Of a DNA stretch of 64,000 nucleotides, positions 17,932 to 26,442 are shown in pieces; position 1 is the first letter of the stretch, and each line of letters opens with the position of its first letter. A model generated the notes under the pieces. That model saw only the letters and a program-made list of their open reading frames with translations, searched no databases and had not been told where the DNA came from. Where the stretch lies: the NCBI RefSeq assembly GCF_023100905.1, contig NZ_CP064686.1, positions 2,108,001 to 2,172,000 of the forward strand, written 5' to 3'. The translations under genes were made by a program, and so were the position numbers. This stretch comes from Bradyrhizobium sp. 4 (GTDB taxonomy: Bacteria > Pseudomonadota > Alphaproteobacteria > Rhizobiales > Xanthobacteraceae).

Positions 17932-18412
17932 CGCCGGTGCCTTCGCCGCCGGACTTGGCCGATCTCAGGCCGAAGAACCGTGGCCCGTTCCATTTTATGC
18001 CGGTGATCAACGTGGCGATCTCCGACAGGCTGGCAAAGGTCTTGCCGCCATAGGCGAATCCATCCTCCATCACGATGACCCGGTAGGTCTGCCGGTTCCA
18101 GGTTCTCACAAGCTCGGACCCCGGCTTGATCCGGCGGGGCAATTCCAGCCGCGCGCCCGGTTTGGCGGCTGCCGCCTTCACCAGCTGGTCAAGGAGCCGT
18201 TGAACAGTGGAGGGGAGGCCCCCATAGGCCTTTTCCTGGATGCGGTGAGCGATGCCTCGCCGGAGCAGGTCAGGCCCGAAGGCCTCGGGCGGGTTGGTCT
18301 TGAATAGTTCGCGATAGCGTTTGCGCAGCTCGACAATCGGGGTGGCCGGCAGGCGCTCCAGCTCAGCCTCGACGTCGCGGTTCGGTTCGGCGCCCCCCGG
18401 AGACTGCTTCAC
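17921..18412 (-). CDS. DUF2924 domain protein
   Basis: A 163-residue DUF2924 protein: LERLPATPIVELRKRYRELFKTNPPEAFGPDLLRRGIAHRIQEKAYGGL at the front and LVRTWNRQTYRVIVMEDGFAYGGKTFASLSEIATLITG..WNGPRFFGL at the back. I start at the GTG 18410-18412, which overlaps the DUF3489 stop as GTGA, a coupling signal; the longer frame merely runs through the DUF3489 gene. Function unknown, but the DUF3489-DUF2924-recombinase trio is a standing cassette in alphaproteobacterial mobile regions, with a likely role in DNA binding or recombination control. Confidence 0.92.
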   Translation of the reverse strand: MKQSPGGAEPNRDVEAELERLPATPIVELRKRYRELFKTNPPEAFGPDLLRRGIAHRIQEKAYGGLPSTVQRLLDQLVKAAAAKPGARLELPRRIKPGSELVRTWNRQTYRVIVMEDGFAYGGKTFASLSEIATLITGIKWNGPRFFGLRSAKSGGEGTGDAG

Positions 18413-18675
18413 GTGGCCGCTCCGGATTTGGTGATACGATAATATCGCTGGTCGCCAATCTTCTGTGAGGTGAGCGCCAGTCCGAGCTTCTTCTTCACAA
18501 CGCCCGCAAAAAATCCCCGCACCGAGTGGGGTTGCCAATGGGTCACCTTGGCGACCGCGTCAATCGTTGTGCCCTTGGGCTGTCTGAGCAGACCGAGGAC
18601 CTTTTCCTGCTTGGACGCTGATTTGCGAGGGGCCGCTGCCGTTGCCTTGGCGACCGCAGATTTGGTCTTGGCCAT
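18409..18675 (-). CDS. DUF3489 domain protein
   Basis: An 88-residue basic protein: a Lys/Ala-rich N-terminal tail (to ~20), then KQEKVLGLLRQPKGTTIDAVAKVTHWQPHSVRGFFAGVVKKKLGLALTSQK, a winged-helix-like DUF3489 domain, ending in DQRYYRI. A good Shine-Dalgarno (AGGAGAA) precedes the ATG. It heads the operon DUF3489-DUF2924-recombinase and is a plausible DNA-binding regulator or accessory factor of the recombinase. Confidence 0.92.
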   Translation of the reverse strand: MAKTKSAVAKATAAAPRKSASKQEKVLGLLRQPKGTTIDAVAKVTHWQPHSVRGFFAGVVKKKLGLALTSQKIGDQRYYRITKSGAAT

Positions 18676-18763
18676 TTCGTTCTCCTGTCATCATTGACAG
18701 CATCACGTGCTGCCACTGGGACAAGCCCCGCAAAGCGGGGGCGAGAACGACGACCGGGCCTGA

Positions 18764-18988
18764 TCAGCTTTGCGCGAGCCGGTTCATCAGGCAGATGGCA
18801 TCGTGGAGGCGGCTGGCCTCGTAAAGCAGCTGCTCGATCTCCATGGACACCTCGACCCCTTCGGCAACGCTGCCGGCTGCGACACAGGCCGAGGCTGCCC
18901 GTGCGATGCGCGAAGCCTCGGCTAGATTGTTATTGATCTGCCCGATGCACACGCCGATCGCCTCGTGCAGGGAATCTGTGTTGGCCAT
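18764..18988 (-). CDS. small hypothetical protein
   Basis: A 74-residue acidic, almost wholly helical protein (MANTDSLHEAIGVC...) with amphipathic stretches NLAEASRIARAASACVAAG and EIEQLLYEASRLHDAICLMNRL. The ATG follows a strong GGAGGG ribosome site at a suitable distance, and the reading is compact, so I think it real. It stands upstream of the DUF3489 operon on the same strand. Family not recognised. Confidence 0.7.
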   Translation of the reverse strand: MANTDSLHEAIGVCIGQINNNLAEASRIARAASACVAAGSVAEGVEVSMEIEQLLYEASRLHDAICLMNRLAQS

Positions 18989-19141
18989 GGGCCCTCCTCA
19001 TGGGCCACAGTACCGCTCCGATTGACGGCGAAGTCGAGCAGATTGCGAGCAACGATATGGCTCATTTGCGCCCTGTACGAGCACAACATGCTCGCCGAAA
19101 TAGAGCGACAACGCCCTCAAACTGCGCTGTTTTGCCCAAGG

Positions 19142-19414
19142 TTAGGTGCGCGGCCGTCGTTTGGCTGGCCGGACCGGTTTTTCGGCCAAAAATTCCCTGA
19201 GCAGCCTGAGAGGATCTGTGTCCATCGCGCGGGCAATGGCAACAAATTCCACGAGATCAATCCGGCGTTCGCCGCCTTCGTACTTGGCCACAAATGATTG
19301 CGGGCGACCAAGTTTCTTGGCCAATCCATGCTGACGAATGCCGGCCTTTTGTCGCGCTGCGACAAGAAGGCCAATCAGGCGAGCATATTCCGCGGATTTG
19401 AGGGACTTTTCCAT
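19142..19414 (-). CDS. XRE-family transcriptional regulator
   Basis: A 90-residue single-domain helix-turn-helix protein: LIGLLVAARQKAGIRQHGLAKKLGRPQSFVAKYEGGERRIDLVEFVAIARAM is a lambda-Cro/C1-type HTH with recognition helix around QSFVAKYE. The C-terminus PAKRRPRT is basic. It is divergent from the nuclease-like gene at 19581, with the palindrome 19456-19469 between them, so it likely represses itself and perhaps its neighbour, as C-protein or antitoxin-like regulators do. Confidence 0.9.
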   Translation of the reverse strand: MEKSLKSAEYARLIGLLVAARQKAGIRQHGLAKKLGRPQSFVAKYEGGERRIDLVEFVAIARAMDTDPLRLLREFLAEKPVRPAKRRPRT

Positions 19415-19455
19415 GACCGCCGGATGGAGGAATCGGCGGCACGGAATCTGATCCC

Positions 19456-19491
19456 GATAACGGATTATCCCAAAAGCGGATAATATTAACT
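19456..19491. promoter_or_regulatory. candidate XRE operator: palindrome GATAAcggaTTATC plus second half-site
   Basis: A perfect 14-base palindrome GATAA-CGGA-TTATC (19456-19469), followed within a few bases by a related, imperfect GGATAATATTAAC (19478-19490). The pair lies 42 bases upstream of the XRE start codon and about 90 bases upstream of the divergent gene, where an autoregulatory operator would be expected. The AT-rich second half may also be a -10 region. Confidence 0.5.
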
Positions 19492-19580
19492 CTGAGCTGT
19501 GACACTGGCCCGCGTCCCGACCAGTCAGTGGACTTCCCGCGCCAAGAGAGCGTCACTGTCGGACGAAAGGGAGCTACAGC

Positions 19581-20111
19581 ATGACCACACAATTGATCCA
19601 AGCGACTGACCACTTGAAGACGGCCTGGCATTCTCAGGACTCAAGCCTGCGGGAACAGGCGCTCGCGCACATTTTTTTGGGCGACCTGCTCGCCGCGATG
19701 TGGCGCGCAGACCAGCGCGACATCGAGGTGTTGAAAGGAGAGGTCGATCGCGGCGGTTACGATCTTGTACTGGAATCCAACGGGCTGATCCGACACGTGC
19801 AGCTCAAGTCGAGCTTCATCAGTTCGAAGGTGCGTCATGTCAGCATCGGCACTAAGCTGCTCGCGAAGCCGGGCGGATGTGTAATCTGGCTGGTATTCGA
19901 CCCGGCAAGCCTCAAAATCGAAAGGTATCTGTGGTTAGGGGGCGACCCGGGACAGGCGCTGCCTGATATCGGATCCCGGGTCGCTCGGCATTCCAAGTCG
20001 AATAGCCTCGGCCAAAAAATGGAACGTCCTATGCACCGTGAGGTCGCCAAGTCGAAGTTTCAGGCGATCATGGATATCGACGAGCTCAAGAGTCGTCTGT
20101 TTGGTGGCTAG
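19581..20111 (+). CDS. hypothetical protein with PD-(D/E)XK-like nuclease signature
   Basis: A 176-residue protein. The core reads EVLKGEVDRGGYDLVLESNGLIRHVQLKSSF: Glu, then Gly-Tyr-Asp, then a strand with Gln-x-Lys, which is the layout of a PD-(D/E)XK nuclease in its D...QxK variant. Downstream GGCVIWLVFDPASLKIERYLWLGG adds strands, and the tail has a KSKFQAIMDIDELKSRLFGG ending typical of such predicted restriction-like proteins. Divergent from an XRE regulator and near a DNA methyltransferase. Activity and target are not known; a defence role is inferred from context. Confidence 0.75.
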   Translation: MTTQLIQATDHLKTAWHSQDSSLREQALAHIFLGDLLAAMWRADQRDIEVLKGEVDRGGYDLVLESNGLIRHVQLKSSFISSKVRHVSIGTKLLAKPGGCVIWLVFDPASLKIERYLWLGGDPGQALPDIGSRVARHSKSNSLGQKMERPMHREVAKSKFQAIMDIDELKSRLFGG

Positions 20112-20529
20112 AAGGCATGCGAACGGTCCCAACCCCATGCAGTGCCAGAAGCTCGTCAGTATTATCCCACTTTTCGGGCACGATAATCGGCTTGCCAACC
20201 AAGTCGGGATTGCTCCAGTCCAAATACTCCCCACTAATCTCCATCAGCTTCATGATATTGCCCATCGCAATTTGATCCCGATTGAGCGCAGCCTTCATGT
20301 TTTGCATAATGATTAACTGCGCCATCGACATCGTCTGTGTTTCGCCGTTTACGCTGAACTTGACCAGTCGGTTCGCCAGCCGCTTGAAGACCATAATAAG
20401 GTTCTCATCGGACTTCTTCCGCCCTCGCGGATTGCCTGTTTGCCCCTTCTTGAATTGGTACGCCTCAGGCGGCTTTCCGTATCCGACATCATACGTCGGG
20501 CTTTGGGTCGATCTTGTCAGCTTCTTCAT
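20086..20529 (-). CDS. DUF5681 domain protein
   Basis: A 147-residue protein with the DUF5681 opening YDVGYGKPPEAYQFKKGQTGNPRGRKK (about residues 12-38), followed by a helical region (NLIMVFKRLANRLVKFSVNGE...MSMAQLIIMQNMKAALNRDQIAMGNIMKLMEISGEYL). ATG 20529 is preferred to the GTG at 20541 because AAGGAAGAC stands before it. It overlaps the upstream DUF5681 gene by 41 bases and the convergent nuclease-like gene by 26. DUF5681 proteins often stand beside DNA methylases in rhizobial islands; function unknown. Confidence 0.88.
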   Translation of the reverse strand: MKKLTRSTQSPTYDVGYGKPPEAYQFKKGQTGNPRGRKKSDENLIMVFKRLANRLVKFSVNGETQTMSMAQLIIMQNMKAALNRDQIAMGNIMKLMEISGEYLDWSNPDLVGKPIIVPEKWDNTDELLALHGVGTVRMPSSHQTDDS

Positions 20530-20938
20530 GTCTTCCTTCACTCCTCAACCACGCAGCAAGGACCTTAGGTGATGGGCGGTCTTCGGGCCTTCTGGGTACG
20601 ACGATAACACTGCTTCGCAAGGGAACTTCCTTCCGAAGCAACCCAGACAGCTGCATGAGATGGAGGAACTTGCTGAACGCCTTCTGTTTGCCACTCATGG
20701 CATCATTCAAGAGCCGAATGACCAGTGCTTCGCGAGTGGAGACTGTGCTGCCATTCTTTCCGCGCTGGCTCGTGTCGAGCAATTCTCGAATGCTGACACC
20801 CTCGGGCCGCTTTGGGCGGCCCCGCGGATTGCCCGACTTGCCCTTTGGAAACTGATGCTGCCTGGGCGGCTTTCCATAGCCGATGTCGTAATCGTCTGGA
20901 GCGTCGGCCTTATCGGTTGGAGCGTTGGAGTCTGTCAT
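20489..20938 (-). CDS. DUF5681 domain protein (second copy)
   Basis: A 149-residue paralogue of the preceding gene, with YDIGYGKPPRQHQFPKGKSGNPRGRPK at residues 18-44 and a helical body (SIRELLDTSQRGKNGSTVSTREALVIRLLNDAMSGKQKAFSKFLHLMQLSGL). The ATG at 20936-20938 follows GAGGAAACGTGAA, a good ribosome site; the longer frame is rejected. The C-terminal part (PEDRPSPKVLAAWLRSEGRHEEADKI) differs from the first copy. The two copies overlap and were probably an ancient tandem duplication. Confidence 0.88.
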   Translation of the reverse strand: MTDSNAPTDKADAPDDYDIGYGKPPRQHQFPKGKSGNPRGRPKRPEGVSIRELLDTSQRGKNGSTVSTREALVIRLLNDAMSGKQKAFSKFLHLMQLSGLLRKEVPLRSSVIVVPRRPEDRPSPKVLAAWLRSEGRHEEADKIDPKPDV

Positions 20939-21062
20939 TTCACGTTTCCTCAGAACAACTTGGGATGAACCGGCACGCAAGAGAATTAGCGCCTCCGGCT
21001 CACCCAAGCCCCCATTTGAAGCTGCTTCTTTTCTGTGAGAGGTGCCTCAGCACAAGCCACGT

Positions 21063-22370
21063 TCACTCCGTAGAAGTCGTTGTGCCGCTGGCCCGTGCTT
21101 CGGCTACCTCCTCGAATGTCTCACTTAGAGGCGCGAGCCGGGCGACCTTGCCCGTGTAGGTCTGCCAGCGCCGGATCGCGACGTCGACGTAGCCGGGATC
21201 GATTTCGATGGCGCGAGCACGACGTCCTGTCTTCTCGGCGGCGATCAGGATCGTTCCGCTGCCACAGAAGGGGTCCAACACGATATTCCCGCGCTTGGAG
21301 CAATCCTTAATGGCGTCGGCGACGAGCGCGACCGGCTTGACCGTCGGATGCATGGCCAGCTCGTCCAGCCGACCAGCCTTCATCGAATTGACGCCGTCAT
21401 AGTCCCAGACATTACTCCGATGGCGACCATGCTGCCCGAGTTCGAATGTGTTGATGTGCGGAGCGTCTCCGTTCTTCCAGATAAAGACCAGTTCATGCTT
21501 AGAGCGGTAAAATGTTCCCATGCCAGCATTGCTCTTGTTCCAGATGCAGACGTTCTTCAGTTCTGAATAGTGAGCATCGCCTGCTGCGAGCATCTCCCGC
21601 ATGTGGCGCCAGTCCATGCAGACCTGATGGATTGATCCATCGACTGAATAGCGGCGCATCAGTTCGTAAACGTCTGCCAGGAACTTTGTGAACTGGCCCT
21701 CGGACATTTCGCCGGAGGCCATCGCAAACTCGCGGTGGCGAATATTGCCAAGACCAGACACATGACCGTCGATCCGGACGTTGTAGGGCGGATCCGTGAA
21801 GACGAAATCGGCGAGATCATGCCCCATTAAAAGCTGATACGCGTCGTCGCTCGTTGAATCCCCGCACACCAGGAAATGCTTGCCCAGCTGCCAGACGTCG
21901 CCAGACCGGCTGACCGGAGGTTCGTCCGGCGCATCGGGAATCTGATTTTCCGGCTGATCGCTTTCGTCACCAATTCCTTCAATGATGAGATCTGTCTCCG
22001 CCGGCTCGAAGCCGATGGCATCAAGATCAAATCCCACATCAACGAGATTCTGAAGCTCAATGGCCAGGACTTCGTTGTCCCAGCCCGACTTTTCCGCGAG
22101 CCGGTTGTCGGCGAGAATGTAGGCCCGCTTGTCCTGCTCGCTCAGGTGGGAGAGACGAACGCAGGGGACGGTCTTCAGCTTCAGCAGCTTGGCAGCTTCA
22201 ACCCTCCCATGCCCGGCGATGATCAGATCATCATCGTCAATCAAGACAGGGTTGTTGAAGCCGAAACGCTCGATGCTCCTGGCAATCTGCTTGATCTGCT
22301 TAGGCGAATGGGTGCGAGCGTTATTCGTGTAGGGCTTAAGTGAAGCAGTTGGGCGATGTTCGAAGTTCAT
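21063..22370 (-). CDS. ParB-like nuclease domain fused to DNA methyltransferase (N4/N6, beta-type)
   Basis: A 435-residue fusion. Residues 1-110 form a ParB/Srx-like domain: LKPYTNNARTHSPKQIKQIARSIERFGFNNPVLID ... IIAGHGRVEAAKLL. Residues ~165-420 are the methylase: catalytic motif TDPPYN (IV), later DPFCGSGTILIAAEKTGRRARAIEID (I), so motif IV precedes I as in beta-class enzymes. It would methylate adenine N6 or cytosine N4 in a site not readable from sequence. Such ParB-methylase fusions are typical of prophages and islands and usually lack a cognate restriction enzyme. Faces the same way as the DUF5681 genes. Confidence 0.93.
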   Translation of the reverse strand: MNFEHRPTASLKPYTNNARTHSPKQIKQIARSIERFGFNNPVLIDDDDLIIAGHGRVEAAKLLKLKTVPCVRLSHLSEQDKRAYILADNRLAEKSGWDNEVLAIELQNLVDVGFDLDAIGFEPAETDLIIEGIGDESDQPENQIPDAPDEPPVSRSGDVWQLGKHFLVCGDSTSDDAYQLLMGHDLADFVFTDPPYNVRIDGHVSGLGNIRHREFAMASGEMSEGQFTKFLADVYELMRRYSVDGSIHQVCMDWRHMREMLAAGDAHYSELKNVCIWNKSNAGMGTFYRSKHELVFIWKNGDAPHINTFELGQHGRHRSNVWDYDGVNSMKAGRLDELAMHPTVKPVALVADAIKDCSKRGNIVLDPFCGSGTILIAAEKTGRRARAIEIDPGYVDVAIRRWQTYTGKVARLAPLSETFEEVAEARASGTTTSTE

Positions 22371-22457
22371 AAAGGGTCTCCGTGAAAGCGCAAAGTTGTG
22401 GCGCTTCAGGAAACCAGATGGTGTTGCTCGAATAACTCATCTGAATTGCTCCTGTTG

Positions 22458-22982
22458 TTATGTTCGTGGAAATTGCCGAGCGATCTCGGCATCGAAATCA
22501 TCGGAATCGACAGGATCGTCCGGCGCGTTGAGGCGCTCGTTGCGCCAAGCGGAGTGCGTATTTTGTAAGCTGCGCCATTCGAAGAGCAGCCCGAGTCCCT
22601 GAACATATCCTTCCGCTAGCCTCCGATATGCGCGCTCGGAGGCAGGCTGATCGCCGGTATAAGTCTTGTCGCGCTGAAAATGTGCGAGCAGGCTTGCATA
22701 GGCCCGATCCAATTCCTCCATCACAAAGTCCGTGATAGCGCGTTTTTCGGCCGTTGCAGGAGGGCGGCCACGCCTTGCAGCAGTCGGATCGACGAGGGAT
22801 CTGATGCGCGCCTGCAGCTCTTCGGGAAGCGGGCGGCCTGTCGCGTGCTCCAATGCATACAGCACATCGTCACCGCTCAAACTGCCGTTGAGACGGAGCG
22901 CGCTGGAGAGGATTTCGATCGGATCTCGCTTGAGGCGCTGCTGCTGCTCGAAAATTGTTTTTATTGATGTTTCCATGAACAT
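22458..22982 (-). CDS. hypothetical protein of the phage-like cassette
   Basis: A 174-residue mainly helical protein, starting MFMETSIKTIFEQQQ (either of two Met codons may be used). It contains a Gly-rich PTAARRGRPPATAEKRAITDFVM turn, then a long helical stretch (ELDRAYASLLAHFQRDKTYTGDQPASERAYRRLAEGYVQGLGLLFEWRSL). It lies just upstream of the ParB-methylase on the same strand, and an inverted repeat abuts its start codon. No named family recognised. Confidence 0.75.
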   Translation of the reverse strand: MFMETSIKTIFEQQQRLKRDPIEILSSALRLNGSLSGDDVLYALEHATGRPLPEELQARIRSLVDPTAARRGRPPATAEKRAITDFVMEELDRAYASLLAHFQRDKTYTGDQPASERAYRRLAEGYVQGLGLLFEWRSLQNTHSAWRNERLNAPDDPVDSDDFDAEIARQFPRT

Positions 22983-23007
22983 TTTTCCGCGATTGATCGC
23001 GGGAAAA
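22983..23007. repeat. inverted repeat touching the start codon of the 22458-22982 gene
   Basis: TTTTCCGCGAT (22983-22993), two bases, then ATCGCGGGAAAA (22996-23007): the arms match except for one extra G. On the minus strand the hairpin ends directly at the ATG, where the ribosome site should be. It may be an operator or a translation-blocking hairpin. Confidence 0.6.
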
Positions 23008-23476
23008 CAATAGCTTATGCGCCTTAGACGTCAACGAAAGCGGGCGAATCTGCCAGTGCTCACCGCGAGATAATATGGATTTTGGACCCTCGTACCCCTA
23101 GCGGCGCTCGCGCAAAACCGATGTAGAGCCTTCCTAGGAGGTCGATGATTTTAACCATCAATGGAAACTTCGCCGAGGCGGCGAGGATGCGCGTAATGAA
23201 CGATTATGGAACAGAGTGTCTAGGAGACGCCGCTTTGCCAGCTCCCCTCGGTCCTAAATCGTAGATTCACGCGTCCCTGATCATGCCCACGGAATCGACC
23301 GTCCGAGGTCCGCGTCTGGCTAAGAATCGGACCTTGGCACCTCAGCCATCCAAGTTTCAGCTTGTGACCTGAACTGACATCGGATCGGCTCGTTCATTTG
23401 CTCCAATTTTTTGGAGTTCTGCCCTTCCGGGATACCGCCTCAAAGCAATAGAATGCCTTGAGATCAGAGGCTATAT
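23008..23476. other. intergenic region with one weak short frame
   Basis: About 470 bases upstream of the triple-GAF kinase. A 39-codon frame at 23145-23264 (+, MILTINGNFAEAARMRV...) follows a perfect AGGAGG, but the spacing is only three bases and nothing in the peptide is familiar, so I do not call it. No other structure was seen. Confidence 0.4.
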
Positions 23477-26092
23477 ATGACCCAACGGTCCTCGGAACGG
23501 AGCAGTGCCCAAAAGTCGGGTAAAAAGGCTCCTAAGGCGAAGCGCAAGAGCCAAGCGAAAATCCGGGACCCGAGTGGTCCGTCGGCTGCCGATCTGCGGA
23601 CGGAAGTTAGCCGCCTTACCTTCGGACTGGCTGAGGCACGTGAACGGCAGGCGGCAACCGCTGAGGTTCTTCAAATTATATCTTCCGCTCGCGGTGAACT
23701 CGGACCGGTGTTCGAGGCGATGCTCGCCAATGCCATGCGCATTTGCGCGGCGCAATGCGGCTTCATCTATAAGATGGAAGAAGGCGCTATGCGGGCCATG
23801 GCGGAAATCGGTGTCCCTCCTGCACTGGCCGCGTATCGTCAGCAGCATCTCCATACAGGCGGTGCAGCGACCCCGGTTGATCTCATGCGAGCGACCAGGA
23901 AACCAGCGCATATACCTGATGCCCGTGAGAGCGACGCTTATCGGGTGGGCAATCCCAACGCGGTTGCAGGCGTCGAACTCGGCGGTGCGCGGACGGTGCT
24001 GTACGTTCCGATGATCAGGGACGACAATATTGTCGGAGTCATCAACTTGTACCGGCAAGAGGTTAAACCTTTCACCCCGGAGCAAATCTCATTCGTGGAA
24101 AGCTTTGCCAGTCAGGCCTTTATTGCAATTGAGAATGCCGGCCTGTTCGAGGAGGTCCAGAGACAATCGCGCGAACTTTCCGAATCTTTACAGCAACAGA
24201 CCGCGACCGCCGAAGTTCTCGGCGTAATCAGCGGTTCTTTCGGCGACTTAGGACTCGTCTTCGACGCGATGCTCGATAAGGCGATGGACCTTTGCGCTGC
24301 CGATTTCGGTGTGCTCAATACATTCGACGGCGAGCTGTTTCATACCGCTGCCACGCGTGGGCTCCCTTCAGCCTATGATGAATACCGGCGTAACCGGCCG
24401 TTGGAGTACGGACCCGGCACGGCGCCGGCCCGCCTCTTGCGTGGCGAACCGATTGTAGAAATTTCCGATCTTCGCGAGTCCGATGCCTATCTCAGAGGCG
24501 AACCCAACCGGCGCGCGCTGGTCGATCTAGGAGAGGCGCGAAGTGTTCTTGCCGTTCCGCTCCTAAAGAACGATCAGCTGGTCGGTAACTTCATGATCTT
24601 CCGCCAGGAGCCGACGCGTTTCTCGGAGAAGCAGATATCGCTCCTGAAACAGTTCGCGGCTCAAGCAGTGATCGCTATCGAAAACACGAGGTTGCTTCGT
24701 GAGCTCCGCGCGAGCACCGAGGATCTGCGAGAGTCGCTCCAGCAGCAGACTGCGACCGCCGATGTGCTCAAGGTCATCAGCCGCTCTGCCTTTGACCTGC
24801 AAACCGTCCTGGACACGCTCGTCGAGTCTGCGGCTCGATTGTGCGAGGCGGATATGGCCGCGATCACGCGCCAGAAAGGGGACGAATATTTCCGCGCCGG
24901 ATCATACGGCTTTACGCCGGAGTTCATGGATTATGTGAAAGACATCCCTGTCAAGCCGGAACGCGCGACCATTACGGGCCGAACCCTGCTTGAAGGAAAG
25001 GTGATTCATGTGCCAGACGTGCTTGCCGATCCCGATTACGCGTTCTCGGAGGCGCAGAAACTAAGCGGTAATCCGCGAACATTTCTCGGAGTACCCCTTC
25101 TCCGCGAAGGCAACCCAGTTGGCGCACTCGTGCTGCTGCGCCGAACAATGCAACCTTTTACAGACAAGCAGGTCGAATTGGTCACAACCTTCGCCGATCA
25201 GGCCGTGATTGCTATCGAAAACGTGCGGCTGTTCGACGAAGTTCAGGCGCGAACCAAAGAACTCGCGGCTTCCCTGAACGATCTGCGAACCGCGCAGAAT
25301 CGTCTAGTGCAGACCGAGAAGCTGGCCTCGCTCGGCCAGCTTACCGCTGGTATCGCACACGAGATCAAGAACCCTCTCAACTTCGTCAACAATTTCTCGG
25401 CCCTTTCGGCGGAGCTGACCGACGAGTTGAATGACGTGCTCAAATCCGCCACTTTGACCGACAACATTCGTGCAGAAGTTGAGGAACTGACCAAGACGCT
25501 GAAAGATAACCTCGAAAAGGTTGTTCAGCACGGCAAACGCGCCGACTCCATCGTGAAAAACATGCTACAGCACTCCCGTGAGGGCTCCGGCGAGCATCGT
25601 CCTACGGACATCAATGCGATAGTCGAGGAGAGCTTCAACCTGGCTTATCACGGTGCTAGAGCAGAAAAGGCAGGCTTCAGCATCGCTTTGCATCGCGATC
25701 TCGACCCTTCCGTTGGTGTGGCTGACGTGTATCCACAAGAGATCACGCGGGTTATGCTCAATCTGATATCGAATGGTTTGTACGCCATCACGAAACGGAA
25801 AGTGGAAGCTGGTGACGGCTTCGAACCCATGCTTTCCGCTTCGACAAGGAACTTGGGAGACAAGGTCGAAATACGTGTTCGCGATAACGGCATCGGAATC
25901 CCGGAAGGAATCAAAGAGAAAATATTCAACCCGTTCTTCACTACGAAGCCTTCCGGGGAAGGTACTGGGCTGGGCCTGTCGATGAGCCATGACATTATCG
26001 TAAAGCAACACGGCGGCAGCATCGAGGTCGAGACGGAGCTTGGGCTGTTCACTGAGTTCAAGGTCGTATTGCCGCGGACAAACCGAAGTTAG
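23477..26092 (+). CDS. sensor histidine kinase with three GAF domains
   Basis: An 871-residue soluble kinase. After a Lys-rich tail (to ~40), each of three GAF domains is preceded by the repeated helix RQxATAEVLxxIS: GAF1 ~60-225, GAF2 ~245-410, GAF3 ~430-605. A coiled coil leads to the HisKA domain with H628 in GIAHEIKNPLNFVNNF, then the HATPase with NLISNGLYAI (N box), VRDNGIGIP (G1) and GEGTGLGLSMSHDI (G2). No receiver and no membrane segment, so it senses something cytosolic. Its partner regulator is not adjacent. Start ATG has only a modest ribosome site. Confidence 0.93.
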   Translation: MTQRSSERSSAQKSGKKAPKAKRKSQAKIRDPSGPSAADLRTEVSRLTFGLAEARERQAATAEVLQIISSARGELGPVFEAMLANAMRICAAQCGFIYKMEEGAMRAMAEIGVPPALAAYRQQHLHTGGAATPVDLMRATRKPAHIPDARESDAYRVGNPNAVAGVELGGARTVLYVPMIRDDNIVGVINLYRQEVKPFTPEQISFVESFASQAFIAIENAGLFEEVQRQSRELSESLQQQTATAEVLGVISGSFGDLGLVFDAMLDKAMDLCAADFGVLNTFDGELFHTAATRGLPSAYDEYRRNRPLEYGPGTAPARLLRGEPIVEISDLRESDAYLRGEPNRRALVDLGEARSVLAVPLLKNDQLVGNFMIFRQEPTRFSEKQISLLKQFAAQAVIAIENTRLLRELRASTEDLRESLQQQTATADVLKVISRSAFDLQTVLDTLVESAARLCEADMAAITRQKGDEYFRAGSYGFTPEFMDYVKDIPVKPERATITGRTLLEGKVIHVPDVLADPDYAFSEAQKLSGNPRTFLGVPLLREGNPVGALVLLRRTMQPFTDKQVELVTTFADQAVIAIENVRLFDEVQARTKELAASLNDLRTAQNRLVQTEKLASLGQLTAGIAHEIKNPLNFVNNFSALSAELTDELNDVLKSATLTDNIRAEVEELTKTLKDNLEKVVQHGKRADSIVKNMLQHSREGSGEHRPTDINAIVEESFNLAYHGARAEKAGFSIALHRDLDPSVGVADVYPQEITRVMLNLISNGLYAITKRKVEAGDGFEPMLSASTRNLGDKVEIRVRDNGIGIPEGIKEKIFNPFFTTKPSGEGTGLGLSMSHDIIVKQHGGSIEVETELGLFTEFKVVLPRTNRS

Positions 26093-26442
26093 CTTGCCAA
26101 ACGCCTTCGTCGGCGCGTCCAATTGTGATGCGGTGCATGAGTCGGGGTGTAACCCCGTAGTGCGTGGGCGGCGTCGGCGCGCTCCGCCTCTTGCGACAAA
26201 TGCGAAGTCCCGACGTCGAGATGCGATCCGGGGACGAAAAAATGCAAGGCTCGCACGGTATGCGAGCCTCCCGAAGAGAACGGATCAGGGTCAGGCGGCC
26301 TTCTTAAGGAGACCGAGTGCGTGAGTGCGGTCTCTCCGTCGTTCAATCGATCCCTTCGCCTCCCGAACAATTTGCCAAACTTGGATTTGTTGAACCTTGT
26401 CGGATACCGTTGTCCAAGTACCGTTCGCCGGAGTGAGATGAA
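26093..26442. other. intergenic region with a minus-strand terminator
   Basis: About 350 bases between two kinase genes. Its only clear element is the hairpin at 26237-26269. A minus-strand frame ending at 26291 (tail ...VREAKGSIERRRDRTHALGLLKKAA) runs into that terminator and might be a real small gene, but I can find no convincing start codon. Confidence 0.5.
26237..26269 (-). terminator. Rho-independent terminator reading on the minus strand
   Basis: A perfect 9-base stem AGGCTCGCA (26247-26255) / TGCGAGCCT (26261-26269) with a 5-base loop; on the minus strand it is followed by TGCA and six T (complement of 26237-26242). It would stop a minus-strand transcript, for which no confident gene is annotated. 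Confidence 0.7.

Noticed and set aside
23145..23264. 39-codon frame after AGGAGG
   Set aside because: Spacing of only 3 bases and no recognisable sequence; kept only as a remark in the gap entry.
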